Assembly (NCBI GenBank): GCA_013398015.1
Contig: VZRR01002859.1
Span: 1 to 64,000, forward strand
Length of the DNA: 64,000 bases
Reading direction: 5' to 3'
Source of the DNA: Oreocharis arfaki
Taxonomy: Eukaryota > Chordata > Aves > Passeriformes > Paramythiidae
The position numbers and the translations under genes are program-made. The notes under the pieces were generated by a model that saw only the letters and a list, made by a program, of their open reading frames with translations, was not told the origin of the DNA and searched no databases. Shown here in pieces: positions 61,057 through 64,000 of this stretch (the stretch's first letter is position 1; every line of letters starts with the position of its first letter).

Positions 61057-61533
61057 TGTTGCAGCCGGGGGTTTGGTAGTACAGAGGCTACAACCTTCTG
61101 AAAGCGTCTCTGGCTGAGAGCTGCACGGCGAGGCCACTGCACACACACACACACTCAGACACCCCGGAGAGTCTCCTCAGTAAGTCAATGGCACAGAGTC
61201 AGGGTTGGTCTCCGGGAGGGATTTATTCCAGCCATGTCTGTAGTGCGGGTCCAGGGAGGCAGATGAGGATGGGACAAACAGAGGATGAGCAAAAGAGTGA
61301 AAGAGGAAGTGTTCAGGTTTTTTATATGGGGTCAGTAGGGGTGGGGAGAAAACATCAGGGACCAAAAGTCTGAGGGCACAGGGGTGGTACACAGGTAGGG
61401 CTAGGGAAAGGGGAGAAGAACAAGGCATCCTGGTCCCTGGCATCCTGGGACACCTTTTGGTCTCCCTAGCCCGGGGAGTGTGGCCAGGGCACATCCAGGG
61501 GCTGCTGCAGCTACAGGCTCACAGGCTGCCACA
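61057..61533 (-). mobile_element. full-length solo LTR with 6-bp target duplication (ERVK-like)
   Basis: It is bounded by TGTTGCAGCC and GGCTGCCACA, inverted termini matching at 9 of 10 positions. The exact 6-bp duplication TGACGT flanks it (61051-61056, 61534-61539). On the minus strand a TATA box (CATATAAAAAA; plus-strand TTTATATGGGG near 61321) and a poly(A) signal (AATAAA; plus-strand TTTATT at 61222-61227) stand about 95 bases apart, giving a complete U3-R-U5. A short (CA)n lies in U5 near 61141-61154. Length is 477 bp. It resembles the LTR at 12.6 kb. No internal retroviral sequence remains, consistent with LTR-LTR recombination. Confidence 0.9.
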
Positions 61534-61539
61534 TGACGT

Positions 61540-63441
61540 AGTTGAGATTGTTTCAGGAAGAACATGGGCATGAAAACAATGGAAGCTGATTCTCTGTCAA
61601 GTACTTCATCATAGACTGTGCAAAGCAACAAACTCAATCTGCCAGTTTTATGAAAAGCTGAGTCAGATCTAAGCACAATGCAATAACACTCAGCCTCTAA
61701 ATGTCAATAAAAAAAGCTAAAGAAGAAGAGAACATAAATAGAGAACTTGACTCTCTGTCATAATACCTGATGTAGTCATATAGGGATTTCAACTCCTTGG
61801 AATCTGAGCTTTGATCACCAAATGTTCAATTAAGAATTGGAAAATAAAATGCATAAAACACCCCACTTCATCTCTCCATACCAGGGAATTTTTTCACATA
61901 TTAAAAAAAAATTATAATGAGAAATGCAAATAACACTGAAGATTTCTAATTTTTTTCATTTCCACACAGAAAGTTATTCTGTGAAAATATGTCTATAACA
62001 ATAGAATAAAAATTTAACAGGGAGCATTAGCAAAAGTCATGTGTATCAAAAGCAAGCTTGGTCAAATGGAGTACCTTCAAAAGCAGGGTTTTACCTGAGA
62101 ACAGGCCTCTTCATTGTGGTGTATTCCACAAACAAAGTCAAAGTCTGTAAATGAGAAAGAAATAATATCTTTTTTCCTACTAATAACTCAAATAGTGTAA
62201 AAGACTATATGCATGCTTTTGGGCTATTTCAGCACCCCAAGATGGAAACAGTTTTATTCTAGAATCTTCAGGGCCTTTGTTTCAAGATCCAATTTATTCT
62301 TCAAACAGAACAAATCCAGAAGGAATACAAATCAATGCAGTTTTCTTATTAAAAAAAAAAAAAATGTAGTCTCTTCGAGGCGTTTTCCACCTGTTTGTTT
62401 TTCATATGCCCTCTCGGAATAATACCTCTTACTTTAATAGTTAATAACGTATTCAGAGACAGGGAGTTTTTAATCTTCTTTTGACTATTTCACCCTGCCT
62501 GAGAGGGTGTCCACACTGCAAACAAATGAAAAGATGGGGTTTTAACTTTCAATGTCCTTTCTTCACTATGTACCTTAAGCTGAATAAGGAAGAACTATTA
62601 TTTCAAGCTTATAGTATCCTCAAGTATTAATGAAAGAATCCAAATATGGAAAAGATATTTTAAATTAACTCTAGCCTTTAACCCCAGTGGATCATTCTTT
62701 AGCGAACATTTTCTCATTGTTTGTCCATTTTAATTCAAACGGTCAAAAAAAAAAGGGTTTTCAATAGAATAGAGATACTATAAAAATGTAGAGTTGTCCT
62801 CCTTTCTTAATATACACTACTGAATAGTAAAAGATATCTCCATGTATTTCAGAGGCAGTTGTCAACAAAACAGTAGTGTGGTGATTAGAAACATTTCAAA
62901 ATGAAAGGAATAATCTGGAAAGGCATACCCATGTACAGAGTATTCTGATACCACTGAGAGACCTAGTTGCTCAAAATGGCTCTTATGCTACTCGATTCTC
63001 TTGTCCTCATTTGAATTTAAATGATAGCTTTTCCCAAAGCTACAAGGAATTTTTGTGATTTTCTCTTAGAACCTGTCCACCATTTACTTAGCAGAAAATC
63101 AGCTGAAACTTTCTACGTATTTGCACCTAGACACTGATGTGGACCTACACTATACTCTGACTGAAATGCATCTTTTTGGGAAATGTATGCCTATTCATAA
63201 AATTATAGTGTTCTTGAAAATTTTGTTTAGCAATAGGTCACTGAAAATAGCATGAACTGCATTGTGTGTGGTAATATAATATCAAAGACTTCTTGGCATG
63301 ACTCAGTACATCATGGACATGGAACATAGGTCTGTTAAGAGCCTGGTGATGCTTATCTGATATTAGACGTCACTGAATACAATTGATGTTGGAATATTAA
63401 AAATTACTGTGAAAATGAACACTTATGAAAGATCTTGTCAA
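61540..63441. other. AT-rich sequence, no feature seen
   Basis: No gene or recognisable repeat. Short A-runs (about 62350 and 62746) are the only low-complexity features. Confidence 0.5.
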
Positions 63442-64000
63442 ATTCACAGAATTGCAGATTCACAGAATCACAGAATTGTTAAGGCTGGAAGGGGCCACAG
63501 TGGGTCATATGAACCAACCTCCCTGCTCAAGCAGGGTCATCTGAGAGCGCATGGCACCAGATTGTGTCCAGACAGTTCTTGAATATCTCCAGTGAAGGAG
63601 ATTCAAAAACCTCTCTGGGCAATCTCCTCTAGTGCAAGGTCACTCACACAGTAGAGACGTTTTTCCTCATATTCAGATGGAACTTCCTGTGCATCAGTTT
63701 CTGCCCATTGCCTCTTGTCCTATTGCTTGGTACCACCAAGAAGAGCCTGGAAACATCCTCTTGACACCCTCCCTTCAAATACTGAAATACATTGATGTGG
63801 TCTCCTTTCAGTCATCTCTTTTCAAGGCTGAACAGGCCCAGCTCTCTCAGCATATCCTTGTTAGAGAGATTCTCCAGTCCCTTAATTATCTTTGCCCTCC
63901 ACTGGACCCACTCCAGGAGCTCCATGTCCCTTTGTACTGAGGAGCCCAGAACTGAACATAGCACTCCAGGCCTCTCCATGTGGCCTCTACCCCTGAGTAG
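63442..64000 (-). mobile_element. CR1 LINE 3' portion, continues past window end
   Basis: In antisense it begins with the terminal octamer array (ATTCACAGAATTGCAGATTC, then ACAGAATCACAGAATTG). It continues 'GGCTGGAAGGGGCCAC', 'CTCCCTGCTCAAGCAGGGTC', 'AATATCTCCAGTGAAGGAGA', 'CTTCCTGTGCATCAGTTTCT', 'GCCCATTGCCTCTTGTCCTA', 'GAGAGATTCTCCAGTCCCTT' and 'CACTGGACCCACTCCAGGAG'. This is an almost uninterrupted CR1 3' UTR and ORF2 end. It looks like the best-preserved LINE in the window. Its 5' limit lies outside. Confidence 0.95.

Noticed and set aside
13972..61533. A full provirus between LTR pairs
   Set aside because: The paired LTRs differ in orientation, lie tens of kb apart and have no gag, pol or env sequence between them.
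1..64000. tRNA, rRNA, CRISPR arrays, operons
   Set aside because: No tRNA-like A/B-box arrangement, rRNA core or regularly spaced repeat array was seen, and prokaryotic features do not fit this vertebrate sequence.

Overview
The window looks like avian nuclear DNA from a gene-poor, AT-rich stretch (intergenic, or inside a very long intron). The assignment rests on the repeats. Every LINE is CR1, and the better-preserved copies end in the CR1-type 3' octamer (ATTCTGTG/CACAGAAT). The other mobile elements are solo LTRs of types I know from bird genomes. No L1, Alu or B-type SINE is visible. I found no convincing host protein-coding exon, rRNA, tRNA or CRISPR array. I cannot tell the species or order.

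Layout. 0.4-0.5 kb: old CR1 3' end (+). 2.1-2.9 kb: LTR (+). 7.7-8.5 kb: CR1 ORF2 remnant (+). 10.6-11.0 kb: ancient CR1/L3-like RT remnant (+). 12.3-13.5 kb: a nested stack in which a minus-strand CR1 is interrupted by a plus-strand CR1 and by a minus-strand solo LTR with an exact 6-bp target duplication. An assembly gap (single N) sits inside that LTR, flanked by an exact 245-bp duplicate. 14.0-14.7 kb: LTR (+). 19.7-20.8 kb: CR1 (+) followed by a much older CR1 piece (+). 27.9-28.3 kb: LTR (-). 35.0-35.4 kb: LTR (+). 39.3-39.8 kb: probable LTR (-). 47.4-48.0 kb: LTR (-). 56.1-57.1 kb: ancient CR1 (+) carrying a second N gap with repeated flanks. 57.8-58.2 kb: candidate conserved or regulatory DNA with a duplicated homeodomain-type module. 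59.2-59.9 kb: LTR (+) with a 5-bp target duplication. 60.9-61.0 kb: CR1 3' end (+). 61.1-61.5 kb: LTR (-) with a 6-bp target duplication. 63.4 kb to the end: CR1 (-), continuing out of the window. The rest is AT-rich single-copy-looking sequence with short A/T-rich tracts and a few microsatellites.

No genes act together here. What can be read is a layered transposon history: ancient CR1/L3-like, then younger CR1, then LTR insertions. Three LTR families each occur twice: 14.0(+)/47.4(-), 27.9(-)/59.2(+) and 12.6(-)/61.1(-) kb. I see no new biological system. The observations most worth checking are the two N-flanked duplications (probable assembly artefacts), the dated insertion stack at 12.3-13.5 kb, and the duplicated GATTAGCTA-containing module at 57.87 and 58.03 kb. 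LTR and CR1 assignments come from recognising consensus-like sequence by eye. Exact family names and divergences need a repeat-library search.
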